From positions 31,149,866-31,213,865 of the forward strand of contig CM076261.1 in assembly GCA_038380795.1 (NCBI GenBank): a stretch of DNA of 64,000 nt, in the 5' to 3' direction. Position 1 is the stretch's first letter. The number at the start of each line of letters is the position of its first letter. Under the pieces are notes generated by a model. It had not been told where the DNA came from. It searched no databases and was given only the letters and a program-made list of their open reading frames with translations. Below, one piece after another: positions 1 to 11,935 of the stretch. The translations under genes and the position numbers were made by a program. Source of the DNA: Pyrocephalus nanus (taxonomy: Eukaryota; Chordata; Aves; Passeriformes; Tyrannidae).

Positions 1-238
1 CAGTCGAGTATGATGCTTCTTGCAATATATGATACCGTATCTTTTCCTGGATTGTTCCCGGGAGCAACTAAAACCTGCTCTTCCAGTGGTTCAAAATTTA
101 ATCAAGCCTAAAGCATTGGCTACATTATTAGTGGTCTCTATTGCAAGTCCTGAGGCTTAAAATAAGTATTTCTGAGGCAACCTTCATGCCTCTCCTGTGG
201 CTTCCTTGTCCTGAGATGCAGTGATCTCTCTGCTGGTT

Positions 239-253
239 GGTGCCTTCTAGTGG
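239..253 (-). promoter_or_regulatory. CTCF-like motif
   Basis: Read on the minus strand this is CCACTAGAAGGCACC. It fits the known vertebrate CTCF core CCASYAGRKGGCRSY at 14 of 15 positions. The match was made by eye. A motif of this length turns up by chance in long windows, so binding is inference. Confidence 0.35.
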
Positions 254-497
254 CATGCCACTCTTCTGCTTTTTCTGTTGTTTTTTCCTTCAGTATTCCC
301 AGATCCGATCCATATAGGCTTTAAATCTGTTTGCTTGGAGAACTGGCAGCAGGAGAACAGACAGGCAAAGGAATGCAGTAAAACTTTAATATTTAACAGG
401 TGGAATACAATGACCAAGATGGCCTATTAGCAGTGTTTTCCTGCAGATGTGGAGAATCTGTTGGGCTAGGGTAATATCACAGCATGGTTTGGGGGCC

Positions 498-512
498 TTT
501 TTTTTTTTTTTT
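498..512. repeat. T homopolymer
   Basis: A run of 15 T on the plus strand. It could be the A-tail of an old minus-strand retroposon, but no element body is recognisable next to it. Confidence 0.8.
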
Positions 513-603
513 AGAGTTTTGGAGGTCTATCTAGGAGATCTAGCTCTAGTTAATGTTGGCAGTGTCTGAAATGGAACCAAATCTCCTTGCTACAAAAACA
601 GTA

Positions 604-655
604 TGTCAGGTGGGTTTTGTTTTTGGTGGTGGTTTTTTATTTGTTGGGCTTTTTT
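604..655. repeat. GT-rich low-complexity tract
   Basis: The plus strand here is almost entirely G and T. It is the first of several similar tracts in the window, most of them with the G and T on the same strand. Confidence 0.6.
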
Positions 656-1887
656 TCTCCTGTGTCAGAATTTTCCATTCTGTTGCTTCTCTTTAAGCCT
701 TTCAGTGGCTATGGAAAGTTTTCCCTAATCTCTGTTTCTTGAACCTGATGAAAGATAGGAGGAAACCTGACCAGTGGATGAAAGAGGCAGGAGAAAAATA
801 TTTCTTACCAGAGGAGGCAAGTGGTGAGATTTAACAAGTGTCTACTGTCTGTAGTTTGTAAAGAAGCAGTTTGGTCTCAGGCAATGAGGGACTGTGTTCA
901 GGCCAAAAGGTTTCTTGAAAAACAAAGCATTAAATGCAAATGACTGAATGGTACACGTCAGGTGGCTACACTGCACACATTCTCACCATATGTCCCTGAA
1001 TGGAAAAATGGAAATCAAATATCCTAATTTTGCTATTGGATTTATGAGAAGCTATGAACTATTTTTATCTGTCAGGACTGTGACAAATATGGTGGTATGT
1101 GACTTGGAAAATATACACCAGCTACATCACTTGGAGAGGATGTGACAATATCAAAGCATGAGCAGAGTTGCCACTGTTTAGTTTCTTCCACATTATGTAA
1201 AGAAAGAAAACTGGGTTTGAGGTTCCTTCGTACCTTGCTCTTACTTGTCATGATCACTGGGTGCTGCCTGGGAAGTAAGAACTTCCCAGCAGGGAATATT
1301 TTCTTCTTTCTTGAATTCTGACTGAGAAGCATTTTAGTATTTGATTCTGTCCTTAGGTTAGCTAGTGTCTTTTTTTGTACAACTTTGATTATTGGTAAAG
1401 AACTGAGGAGTTTTATTAGTTTCCTAGCATGCAGTTTGGAAATACTTTTTTCTGCACTGATGGCAAAGAAAAATCAGTATGTGAAAACTTGTCAGAAAGC
1501 TTTATGGGAGTTTGTTCTGCTTTTGGTTGGGATTTTTTTTGAGGTCTTCACTGTCTTGGCAAGGGTGAGGAAGAAATATGGTCATGTACAGAACCTTAAC
1601 CCTTCCTGGGAAGCCCAGGCACAGTGCTGCTGTAAGTGGCAGAACTGTAGTTGGTTAAATAAGCAGTAGTTGGTCACTTGGCTGAGAGCAAAGTCAGTGC
1701 TTTCAGTCAGCCTTCTTGATAAGGCTGTTGATAGTGGTCATCCCGGTGTGTTAGGCTCTCTGGGAATTGTTGGTGTGTTTCTCTAATAATTTACCTTATC
1801 TGACTGGTTTGCTTGAAGTACAGTTAATAAAAATCCATACGTTTTTAGGCAAAGTATTAGTTCTGCTTCTTCCTCTCCTATGCAACA

Positions 1888-1941
1888 AAATGTATGGCTT
1901 CTTCTTTTTTTTTCTTTTTTTCTCTCTCCCCCCCCCTTTTC
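1888..1941. repeat. polypyrimidine tract
   Basis: An almost pure C and T run on the plus strand, with long T runs followed by CT units and a run of nine C. It is low complexity. No exon follows that I can support. Confidence 0.6.
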
Positions 1942-2334
1942 AGTGCTTTGTGGTTGAGATCAAAGCCTTCGTAGTAATCCATATGGGTAGTTGCCAATTT
2001 AAAGTCTGTTGCTTCAAAAGTTTCAGATATCAATGGATTCTTTTAACAGACACCATTAACTTATATTGTAGTTGTTGTCTTCCAGCAAGCCTCATGGGGC
2101 ATATGAGCTGCAGTGGGTGTTGGTACAGAGAAGAGGGTCTAGTCCTGCATAGCCATTAAAAAAGCCAAAATTTTTCTAAGTGGTCAGTGACTTTGGGAAT
2201 AGAAGCACATCTTGAATGTGATGTCATGTCTAGTCATTTTTACAGAGTGGATGGTTATAAGAACATTTAGAATATGTAGAGTATTCTAAATATATTCTGT
2301 ATTTTGTCAGGGGTGGGCTGGGTCCAGTAGCCCA

Positions 2335-2560
2335 ACAGGGGAGAGGCTTCTGCAGCTCTGTACTCCTGGTTCCAACCAGTGGTGGGGCTGAGTGTGCATT
2401 CCCAGCAAGTGAATGTTCATGCACATACACGGATGCGTGCACCAACCTGCACATATACAACACACATGTGCCTGGCTGACCACGTGGATCAACACAGGCA
2501 GGCACACAAATGGCACCAGTGGCTTCATCTCGTTCTCCTCTTTGGCCGAATAAGATGATG
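2335..2560. repeat. dispersed repeat, copy 1
   Basis: This stretch is visibly related to 37765-37990, in the same orientation. Shared blocks occur in the same order: CTGCAGCTC, a GTG(G/A)GGCTG block followed by TTCCCA, CACATG with GCCTGGCTG, GATCA with ACAG and CAG units, and CTTCATC followed by TTTGGC. I estimate roughly 65-70% identity by eye. The family is not identified. GC-rich tracts full of CACA units are common in avian LTRs, but that is inference. Confidence 0.5.
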
Positions 2561-2589
2561 GCCTCAGAGTGTGAAACAATAATGCATAA

Positions 2590-2760
2590 TTATATGTCTC
2601 TCTCTCTCTCTCTATCTATATGTATACATTCACCCCCCATTTATTATATATTATCAATATATTAATTATATGTTGTATCATTAATGTATATTAACTACTA
2701 ATAATTATAGAATTACTGCCAATAATTACCATTAATTATTACTATTATATAATTATGTGT
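2590..2760. repeat. TC simple repeat followed by AT-rich DNA
   Basis: A run of about ten TC units near 2600-2620 passes into about 120 bp of almost pure A and T made of ATTA and TATA words. It separates two GC-richer repeat segments and may be an expanded microsatellite inside them. Confidence 0.7.
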
Positions 2761-3133
2761 GCAAACACGTATGTTCTACATGGATCTCTCCAGCAGCAGG
2801 GCTTAGGCATGCAGACTACCAGGTAGATGCTCCTGGACCCTAACCTTCCCAGTTTCTGGGAAGTGCCCATGGTCTGGTCCATTAGAGAGATGTAGAACAA
2901 AATGGGGGTCTCTGATTGACCTCCAAGCCCTAGCAGCTGGCTAGGATCCCACTGACCTGCCATAGCCAGCTCCTCCAGTGGTCTCACTCTTGGAGACAGG
3001 CAGTCTGTTGGCTCCCAGTGTGCTTCACCTACCTACCCACAGGCAAGGCATCCTTCATATTTGCTGGTGATTGCATGCTGACTTGGAGACCTGCTCTCCA
3101 GTTGCTGGTAGCTGGAGCCCTGCCCACGTGCAT

Positions 3134-3164
<31 letters not shown>

Positions 3165-3490
3165 AACTCTCAGAACAGAGAGGTTCCCTCCCATTATAAA
3201 AACAGAGTTTATTGAGAAGACGGGACAGACTCTGCTGGACAGGTGCAGGACAGGGCCAGACGAGTATCCTGACAAGCCACCTGCTGACATATGATCAGCC
3301 CTTTTGATTCCTTTATCCATTTTTCCATGCTTCCCTTCATCCCTCACAAAACTCCACACTAAGTCCTGTGCAATATCAAAATGCTTTTTCCTTGCATCCC
3401 ATAATATGACTGATACCCCTGAAGAGATGCTCCTGTTGACCCTTCATGATAAGTCAGTGCCTGGGCAGTGGGAGTGAGGCTCTTCTGGGA
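2760..3490 (-). mobile_element. possible endogenous retrovirus LTR remnant
   Basis: This block is richer in GC than its surroundings. Read on the minus strand it carries an AATAAA signal at 3208-3213 within a stretch of LTR-like composition. It also contains a CA microsatellite. No LTR boundaries, primer-binding site or gag, pol or env frame were recognised. The orientation rests on the AATAAA alone. It could equally be another GC-rich repeat. Confidence 0.3.
3134..3160. repeat. AC microsatellite
   Basis: About 13 uninterrupted AC units. Length polymorphism is likely. Confidence 0.9.
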
Positions 3491-4661
3491 CTTGTAGAGA
3501 TGGGCCTTTAATGGGCTGATGGCTCCTGGGATGTGCCTGGGATTGTTTGGGGTCCCCCACTGCCATTGTCTCTGTGTGTGTGCAGATGAGCTTTGTCACA
3601 AAGCTGGGTATAGAATATGCACAGCTCCTGGTCTGTTGGGCCAGGACAAGAGCTTTGAATGCAAAGGGATGTTCTCTTTGCTTCTGTCTTGAGGCTTATA
3701 ATGAGATCAGTTAATTAAGAATAGCTTTTGTATTCAAGATCCACAAAGGTGAAAGGGCTTAGAGAAGCCTGACAGGCAAAGGAAAGAAAAGTTAAGAAAA
3801 AAAGTATTGGGGTGGGGGAGGTGGGAGGATGGACACAAAACTGTCTTAATTATATATTTTTTTTTTTCCTGTAAATACTACCAGAGCCTGTACACAAGAA
3901 ATAGAACATAAAGCACCACAACATGGGCTGATCTGCACCTCCAGGAGACCTATACAAGCATCAAGCCTGTCCACATCCCAGAGCTCTTATGCTAGGTAGT
4001 TGCTTCTGCACACTCCTCACAGTCCATGCTTCTCTCTGCTCTTTGTGTAGGGGCTGAATCCCATCAAGACTAAGACCGTCATTGCTGTTGCATGAGCATG
4101 TCACACCAGAATACAGAAATATATTTTCTTTTTTAAGTGTTTTTCTGGACTAGTATCAAGCCTGGCTATGTAATATAGCATACCTTACATTAGAAACATT
4201 AGGATCCTCATCAACACTTCATCCATTTCTATAATGTTTCGTGGTAAATACATATTGCACAAATATTCCATTAAAAACCTTTATTGAATCTGTAAGACAA
4301 AATACTAAGACATTTGAGGCAAACTAGATTTTAAATTTTGCTCACTGCCACGTGCAGTCTTTGCAGATGAGATCACTGCATGGCTCCCCATCCTACTTGA
4401 GATGCTTGCCTCCATCCCTTCAGTGAAGGGGAAACGTTAAATGAACAGCTACTAATATTTTGTATTTTATTGAAACAACCCAACTTCACAGCAGAGTCTG
4501 GACCAAGTTAATTTTACTATCGCTTTTTAGAAGGTTAGCAGATTGTTGCATGCTTCTTAAATAGTTTCTTTAAGCAGTACTTCTGAGTTATATAAGGTGG
4601 GTGGGAAATGGAGGTAGGCAGAGAGGCCAAGAAGAAAAGATAGGCAAAACAGGTGCTCACA
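3491..4661. other. non-coding DNA, no gene seen
   Basis: No gene or recognisable repeat was seen. A short AT run followed by T lies near 3848-3868. Confidence 0.55.
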
Positions 4662-4843
4662 GTTGGGTTTGGTTTGTTGGTTGTTTTTTGGTTATTCTGT
4701 TTTGTTTTGTTTTGTTTTTTCTATGGGGTGTGTTTTGGGTTTTTTTGGGGGGTTATGAGGATCTAGGGGTTTTTTGGTTGGTTGGTTGGTTGTTCGTTTG
4801 CATTTCGGTTTTTGTTTGTTTTTTTGTTTGTTTGTTTGTTTTT
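4662..4843. repeat. long GT-rich low-complexity tract
   Basis: About 180 bp in which the plus strand is mainly G and T, with GTTTT, TTGG and GTTT units and G runs of four and six. The open frame that crosses it (4601-4879) is a by-product of this composition. Confidence 0.8.
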
Positions 4844-6842
4844 AAAGAGTGTGTGAAGTGCTTTAAATACCCATGCTAAAGAGTGTCTGTTGTCTCATCA
4901 CAATTGTAGGCATTCGGCTTTTTAATGACTCCAACCCCAGTAACACCAGGCACTTCAGAAAATCTGATGTACTCAACTAGCAGTTGCCTTTGGAAAGCTT
5001 GACTTGTTACTTGTCCACATTTAATGAGGAACTCAAGTCACAGAAACAGAGGGTTTGGTCTTGTCTGAGCAAACTGAATTGCTTTGACCAGCAGGCTGCT
5101 TTTTCATCACCTTCTTCATCTTACTTCACCAGAAAGGGAAGGGGAACAGCTGCCTTCATTTATATAGCTCTTATTAATCTCAAATGCCAGACTCCCTGTG
5201 CTTTGACTAAAACAGAAGTATTCTGGATTAGCAAGGGGAAGACACAAGAAGGGTGCTATCGAGTAATCGAAAATGGTTGTTTTCCTTTCCCTGCTTCGCT
5301 TTCCTTTTTGCATCTTGAAATCATTTTTGCAGAATTTATGGACAGATTTTCTGAAGCCTTAAAGGAAAATTAAATGTTGCCATGGAGTAGTGCTCTGATA
5401 TCTGTATGGGGCCACTTTCTAAACTGCAGTATCTCCCCCCCAAAAATCACCACTGCTGGAATTAATGAAGTGATTGACATGGTAACAGAAGTCTTCTGAG
5501 ATCAGGGTCACTTTATTAGCAGTTGTCTGATAGCAAGACAGGGGCATGTTGACTTCCCACTGTAAGGTGTTAGAAGGGAATCCTAAGACTCAGTCAGAAG
5601 AGCATTGGTCCAGTTTGATACAAGCAGCTGTGTATTGTTTTAAAGTTGGTAGAAGTCACTGCAGCTTTCTATTTCAAAAGTCATTTTACCTTTACTTTTC
5701 TCAGGGAGTACAGACTCCACTTCTGGTCAGGCTCAAAGCCTCCTACTTCGAGCCTGTGCTCACCTCTTTGTACTTTGTTAAAATACGACATTTGTTTCAG
5801 AGCGATTTTTTTTGTACTAAACACAGGCTTAGTTCATTCTGCTTCAAACCTTCTTCCTTCATCCACAACTTAGGTTCTTAATTCAGGCAGTTTTGAACGG
5901 ATGCTACTATCCTTACCTATGATTATGAACCTTGAAAGGTACTTCCACAACTCTTTCTGCCCCATCTGGGAACTGTATGCTTCTTAAGGACTGATAGAAT
6001 TTGGTAAACTTAAATTATTAAACATTCAAGGAATGGTCTTCCCAGTAGAATGTGATTTATCCTGTTCAACTGGTATGAAAATTTTCAAGTGGCAAAACTA
6101 TTCTCCCTAATAACCTTGGACAAATTTAGCAAGCAGTGAAAGGGAAAGATGATTGCATACAACTTGTTTTTCTAATTATTTTTCTTCTTTGTCTAATTTC
6201 ATATGCAAATTTGTAGGTGAGTGATAGATAAGCTTAAATGCTCTCTGTTTTTTTCCACTCTTTGGAAAACAGTATGTTCATATATAAGCAGAAGACTATT
6301 ACATTTGTTCTGTGCAGGATTATTATTCGGAAGCAGTGAAAACGGTTCAGGGGAAGAACATATCAGAAATAAGGGTGAATTTGTCTATCCAAGATCATAA
6401 ATCTGTAAGATTATTCACTAGTGTTAGCAGAACCCTGTAAGGAAATCAGCTGAACTCCTCTCTCCCTCCCTCCATTGTCAAGACTTAATCCTCTCTCCCA
6501 TTAAAGCAATTATTTCCAGTTTTGGATAGGTACTTTACTATTGCAAAGGTGATAAACAAGTGCACCACATGGAAAAGATTAAATTTTGAAAATCCTTGAA
6601 AGACGTGGCTGACCCTTTAATAGGAAAAAGGAATGGTGGTGGGATAAGGGTTGATGGGAAAGAAGACAGTTGGCATGCAGTGAGCACACACGTACTCCTG
6701 TGGCCTGGCCAACACGGTATGATACGCATCTTGTTTGCATGAGATCTGAACTACAGCACGCAGTCAAGGAAGGATAATATTGCTGGCAAAAGCAAGTGTT
6801 TCACACACCTTCGGGCTGCCTTAAGCTTATTGAAGGGCGTTT
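4844..6842. other. non-coding DNA, no gene seen
   Basis: A plus-strand frame of 129 codons at 4984-5373 is the longest here. It shows no domain, no signal peptide and no resemblance to a protein I know, so I treat it as chance. No repeat family was recognised. Confidence 0.5.
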
Positions 6843-6857
6843 GTTGCCCTCTAGTGT
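6843..6857 (-). promoter_or_regulatory. CTCF-like motif
   Basis: On the minus strand this reads ACACTAGAGGGCAAC. It fits the vertebrate CTCF core CCASYAGRKGGCRSY at 13 of 15 positions. It lies in a slightly GC-richer patch (6800-6980). Occupancy cannot be judged from sequence. Confidence 0.3.
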
Positions 6858-9800
6858 TTCTCCCTGCACAGCTCCTGCCGCTCACAAGTGCAGTGTGTCT
6901 GGTCAGAGGTAAAGGGGGAATGTATCCCTGTGCAGCCGTAGCTGGAGCATTCGGTGGCGTCAGGTGTACAAGAGACAGAGAAAGGAGTAACTTGTTTGCA
7001 TTACTCTTCTTCATACTTTGTCATGGATGTGACTGAGCAAACAGAAACAGCATAAAGAGAAATGCAAGGTGTGCCACGCTTGCTGTAAGAAATAGCCCAG
7101 ATGCTGGTTTACATAAATTTATGGCAGCTGAGTGAGTGCCAACTCTTAAATATAATCAATCCTTTTTACAGCAACAGCTGAGTATGTACTGAAATGCAGA
7201 GCAAAACCATGTGGGAAAGTTTACTAAATGTATGCCTGATTTAATTTGGCTTCTAGCTGACATCAGAAGCCAAGGTAAACCAGACAATGGGTTCATTTCC
7301 CTGAAACTTCTATGTGACTGGAAAGTAGTGGTGGTGGTGGTGAGGTTTACAAAGCTTTTCATTCTTCAGGGCTGGTTCAGTTCAAGACACTTGAACTGAA
7401 GTTTTTCAGTATGCTGAAGTTGAGTGATTTCTTCCGCATTTTCCTTAGCTTCCATGTCCTCCCATCAAAGAGAGGACACCATATATAAATAGATTTGCAA
7501 AAACTTCTTACACGGCTGAAATACCTATACACAAACTCTGAAATGTCCCCTATGCACAGAAATTGGAATAGATCTGAGCTACTGAAGCAGATGATGAGGT
7601 TAGGCCCAGGTCACGGCTGAGAACTGAAAATGTTTTTAGGGTGTTAGCAGAATCCTATTGTAGTGTAAATCATGTGCTTTTCTTCCACCCACAGTCAAGT
7701 AACCCTTTCACAAATCTTGCTCATTCATAAAGTCCACATGTGTGTGTGTATGCAATAGGTGTATTTTTGGTGACCTTTCACTTAAGATGCTGAGCTGCAC
7801 TCAGGGGATGTCTTATTCAGGCAAGTCCCGTTTCTTCTCTACCCCAGTCATGCAATAGTAACCGCATACAGGGGGACCTGAGGTGTGTGCTGCTGGCCAA
7901 GCAGTATTTATTTGTTGATATGTGTTTTGACTCTAAACACTGTGTTACCTTGTTGCAGATTAAATTTTGTATGTGATTAGAAAAATCTTCTTTTTTTGTC
8001 TTGTGTTTGAGGACAGTAGGTGGGGATCATTAAGATATGTCCAAAGCCCCAATTTAAGACAAGCTGGCAGTTTAAAAGACAAGTACATCAAATTCAGATA
8101 CTTCCTGAGTTTTGATAGCATTTCAGATAAGAAGAGAAAATGTAATTGGTCCCTTGAATTATCACTTCTTTGTGTGCATTTAAATTATGGTATTGATATA
8201 TACCATCCTCCTGAGCTGTTCTTTCTGTTGGAGAGTTAAAAAAAGTTAAAATCCTACTTGTGAGCCAGAGTTACTATTTATAGTGTTTAATATAAGCCTT
8301 TTGATTTCTCCAAATGGATGTTAAACTGTCTTCAAAGACATTCAGATGACAAAGATTCTTGTACCTTAGAGAAAATGTGTTCATCAAAGAGATGTGATGG
8401 GAATCTATGACAGTCAGTCTAGACAGTCCCTGAGCTATTGCTGTGTCAGTGACTGTGCTGATGAGGAAGCAGCAGCACTCAGAGCAGTCACATTCAGTGG
8501 TGACCTCAAGGACATTTAGCAGCAGCTCCTGACAGGAAGTACATCTTGGGCAGCTGGGTAGATTTTTACTACGTGTGCTATGAGCTTTTTGAAATAGTGA
8601 AGAAAACTGGAAGTGTGAGGATGGACTGCCTTACCTGACGATGAAGGTTATTCTGTCTCCAAGAGATTACTCAACAGACTTTTATCAGTGCTGCTATAGC
8701 TTATAAATTTGGTTTCTATTGAATTTATAACAGATCCTAAGTAAGGATGCAGGGGTCCTATGTGTTATCAGATCTGGAGTTCAGGAGGCAAGTGGTTTTA
8801 TAATTTTAGGGCCATATGCGCACTGGAAACTAGAGATGAGGTAAACTGTGAGACTTGCAGATCCCAAAGTGAGCAGAACATCAAATTCAGAAGCTGAAAT
8901 GTGCCCTTCCTCAAATAAGGGCTATTCCTCCCTGAATACTTCATGCTATCTTGGAAGACCTTTTCTTTTTAGTTCATTTAACAATTTATCTTCATGGATC
9001 ATATGAGTAACTGAATCTGGACTGCATTGGGTTCTACATGTAGGCTAAAGACATCAGATTAATTTGGTTCTGTAGTGGTCAATCAAGCTGCTAATACAGA
9101 AAAGTTTGGATGAAAAGCTGAGGAAGGTATTAGTGCTAGAAACATGAAATTGTTTTGTATTTTAGTGTATTCTTTTGGTGAGAAAAATCCTTGAAATAAA
9201 TGAATTTATGTCCTAGAGGCAGGCTTTTGTCACCCCTTGAGAAAGGTGTAAATACTGAATCCTTGACTCTAACTGTAAAACAATAATTAAATTACTTCAG
9301 TTATTCACTGACTACAGGACATTAGTGCCGAGATGTTGAGAGTGCGTGCAAAACAGACACTTAATGAAGTAATAGAATAGCAAGATTTAAGTCCTGAGAT
9401 TCTAAAGATTCCTTTTTCTTAGGTGGGGGCCTTTTTTTTAGTGACCTTGAGATAAATAGGATACTTGCAGATCAAGGAAATCTGTGCGTTATGTGTCTTT
9501 TTTTTTTTTTCTTTTATGTATTAAATATAAGGCATCGTTGCCTGGGACATGGTATTTTACATAGTGTTGCCATTTTTTATCCACACCAAGACAGAGATGC
9601 CCAGACCACATCATATTTTCTCTCTCATAAGAGCTTAAGAACTCTGGCTTTCCAAATGTAAATGGAGAGTTTGAGGAAACACAGGCCTTTGATGTGTGTG
9701 GGGAGGTGTAACACATTTAGGCAGAATATTTTAATTGTATGAATTACAGTGGGACAGCCTGCTTTATTTCTTTTCAGAATACCGAGTCATTTCCACTCAG

Positions 9801-11717
9801 ATTCTGCAAACATGGACCCTTGAACTGAGTGTTAAAGTCTTTGGAATAAACAATTAATGTTGTGCTCCAGCTTTCTCAAGCCTTAAGCAGAAAAAAGAAA
9901 TCACTCTTTCTTTATTTCCCTGTGCTTGTTAATGCCTCCTTTGGAAGAGACTGAAACTAGCTGGAAGTCCCACTTTGAGACACACAGTGCCAAGGGCCAG
10001 TTTGCTGAAACTGTCTCATCCTGTTCCCAAGGACTGATTTCTGAGCCTTCTCTGAGGCTTTCAGTTGCCATCCAGTCTCATTTGTTTACAAAGTATGGAG
10101 CAATGAGTCATAGTAATTTCTTGCCCTTTATGAAGAAAACTTGATACCTTGTGGACAGTTGTGGTGTTTCTATACACAGTTTATATACTTGCCACCAACC
10201 TAGTTTTATTCTTCTTTTGAGTCTTTTGATTTTTTCCTACAGTAATTGTTCTGCTGAAGTCTGTAGCTAAATGAGGTATTTATTCATCATCTGTGCTTTC
10301 TAAATATGTACTAATTAAGATCTTTTAAAAAACCTTTTCCCTCAGCCTGTTCACTAGGCAGTGTAACTTTTTCCATTTCTTTAATCCTGAAGCCCCTTTT
10401 ATTTTTAATCATTCTCCCCTTGGCAGCTGAAGGAAAATGTGGCAATATATACCAAGCCCTTCTTCACCCCTCCAGTTAACAAAGATACCAGTTGTCTCGG
10501 GAATAAGCAAGTTTATCTTCATTTTGCATTCTGATAAGGTGTTATTATATTCAATTACATTTCTCATTATTACATTAGTGTGCTGTAACACAGTTTCACT
10601 GAATCTAAATTTGTTAGATTGTAGAATATGGTGCCATAAGTGAGTGACACTGCTGATGTAACCTAGGAGGTTCTTTCCCAGCCCTGGATGTGTGCTGGCT
10701 GCTGCCATCTGGCCACACTTGAAAACATATCAAGACTTGGCTTTAAGAAAACTTGCATGCTTCTCTCTTTCATAGTAGGTAGAAGTAAACTGAATCAGTG
10801 CTAGGTAAAAATAACTAACCAAGACCATGTTCACAGCATTCCTCTTTACACTGCTTGACTGAAATAATTTTCTCCCTTCTGATTCTGTTGTGATTTAGTT
10901 GCCGAGCAGCAGCACTTCCAGCTGTAGTTGTCACACACATTTTCCAGCCGCATGCATCTCCAAGAACTGCACAGCTTATGTCTAGAAATCTCTGAGTAAT
11001 CTCCTTGTGTGGCCTTGCTTAGCTTTTGCAGTGACACCAAGACTGATGATGTTGGCCATTTTTGAGACAGATAGCCCTGCCTCTGTCTCTCACAGCACAG
11101 TTATCCCAGACAAGGGTTTCGAGTGGAGGCAGCACACTGAAGCTTTATTCCAAAGCATTACACACAGTCTGCATACACCTGTGCTTACACACACATGCAT
11201 AGATAGATGTGCTTTTGAGGGGAGCTGGACACTTTGCTGTTATACAGTTGTGTTTTAAGTCTGTTTTTGTTACCACCCATGCAATTTTCCTTTCTGACTT
11301 CTGCGGAAAACTTTGGATGAAATGCAACAAGGAGTGGCACAATTTACCTGCTGTGTCTATGGAAGAGAAGTTCCCCCAGCCTGAGGGAATGGTAAGGAGC
11401 TGTGTCTGAGGAGCTCTATGTTAAACATCAGGAAAAACATGCCTTTTACCATTCTTGGGCTTGAGCAGGCCTTTACTGGGTGTGGGGTAGAAAGGCCCAC
11501 AAGGGTGGACCAGGGCAGTCATGGAGCTGCTTTTCTAGTGGCATCCATTTAGAAGCTGCCCCCACCTCCTGTTTTAAGTGCCCTCTGTATAGTTCAGACC
11601 TTTGGACTCACTATGCACAGGGGTCCCATGAAGTGTATTTAAAGCAGTAAATAGCTTGACATATGACATACTTTTGTTAAAAAATCACAGTGTTTAGCGT
11701 TGACTTCTATAGCAATG
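6858..11717. other. non-coding DNA, no gene seen
   Basis: Nearly five kilobases without a supported gene or clear repeat. Open frames stay at or below 99 codons. A T run lies at 9498-9510, and an AGATGGCAGC word, a partial CTCF-like match on the minus strand, lies near 10697-10709. Confidence 0.55.
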
Positions 11718-11935
11718 TTAGAAAGCAGAGCTGGCAGAGATCCTGAGCAGTCATCCTGTTTTTCTCTGCCCAGACCACCAAACCAAACCAAATTACCAGG
11801 TATATCCCTGATGAGTCTTTTTCAAACGAGCTCTAAAAATCCCATGTGATATAGGCTCTACATTCTCCGCAGGCAAGTGAATCTGTTGCTTTGCCCTTCT
11901 TACAGTTCTAAAGGATTTTTAATTTCTAAGGTAGT
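11718..11935 (-). mobile_element. old, diverged CR1-type LINE 3' fragment
   Basis: The plus strand keeps the order of blocks seen in inverted CR1 3' ends: GCTGGCAGAGATCCTGAG, then a segment with CATCCTG and CTGCCCAGACCA, then TTACAGTTCTAAAGGATTTT where CR1 has TTACAGTTAGAAAGTTTTT. Divergence is high and insertions are likely, so this is an ancient copy. The exact subfamily is unknown. Confidence 0.5.

Larger units (their letters stand above)
1..2229. other. non-coding DNA, no gene seen
   Basis: I see no gene here. Open frames are short (130 codons at most, 1767-2159) and resemble no known protein. The block holds a T homopolymer near 498-512, a GT-rich tract near 604-655, a polypyrimidine tract near 1888-1941, and a CTCF-like motif near 239-253, each noted separately. 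Confidence 0.6.

Noticed and set aside
4984..5373. 129-codon plus-strand frame
   Set aside because: No domain, no similarity recalled, no splice context. Frames of this size are expected by chance in 64 kb.
10694..10713. AGATGGCAGC word as a CTCF site
   Set aside because: The five bases before AGATGGC do not fit the CCASY part of the core, so the match is only partial. The similar words near 18846 and 63926 fail in the same way.
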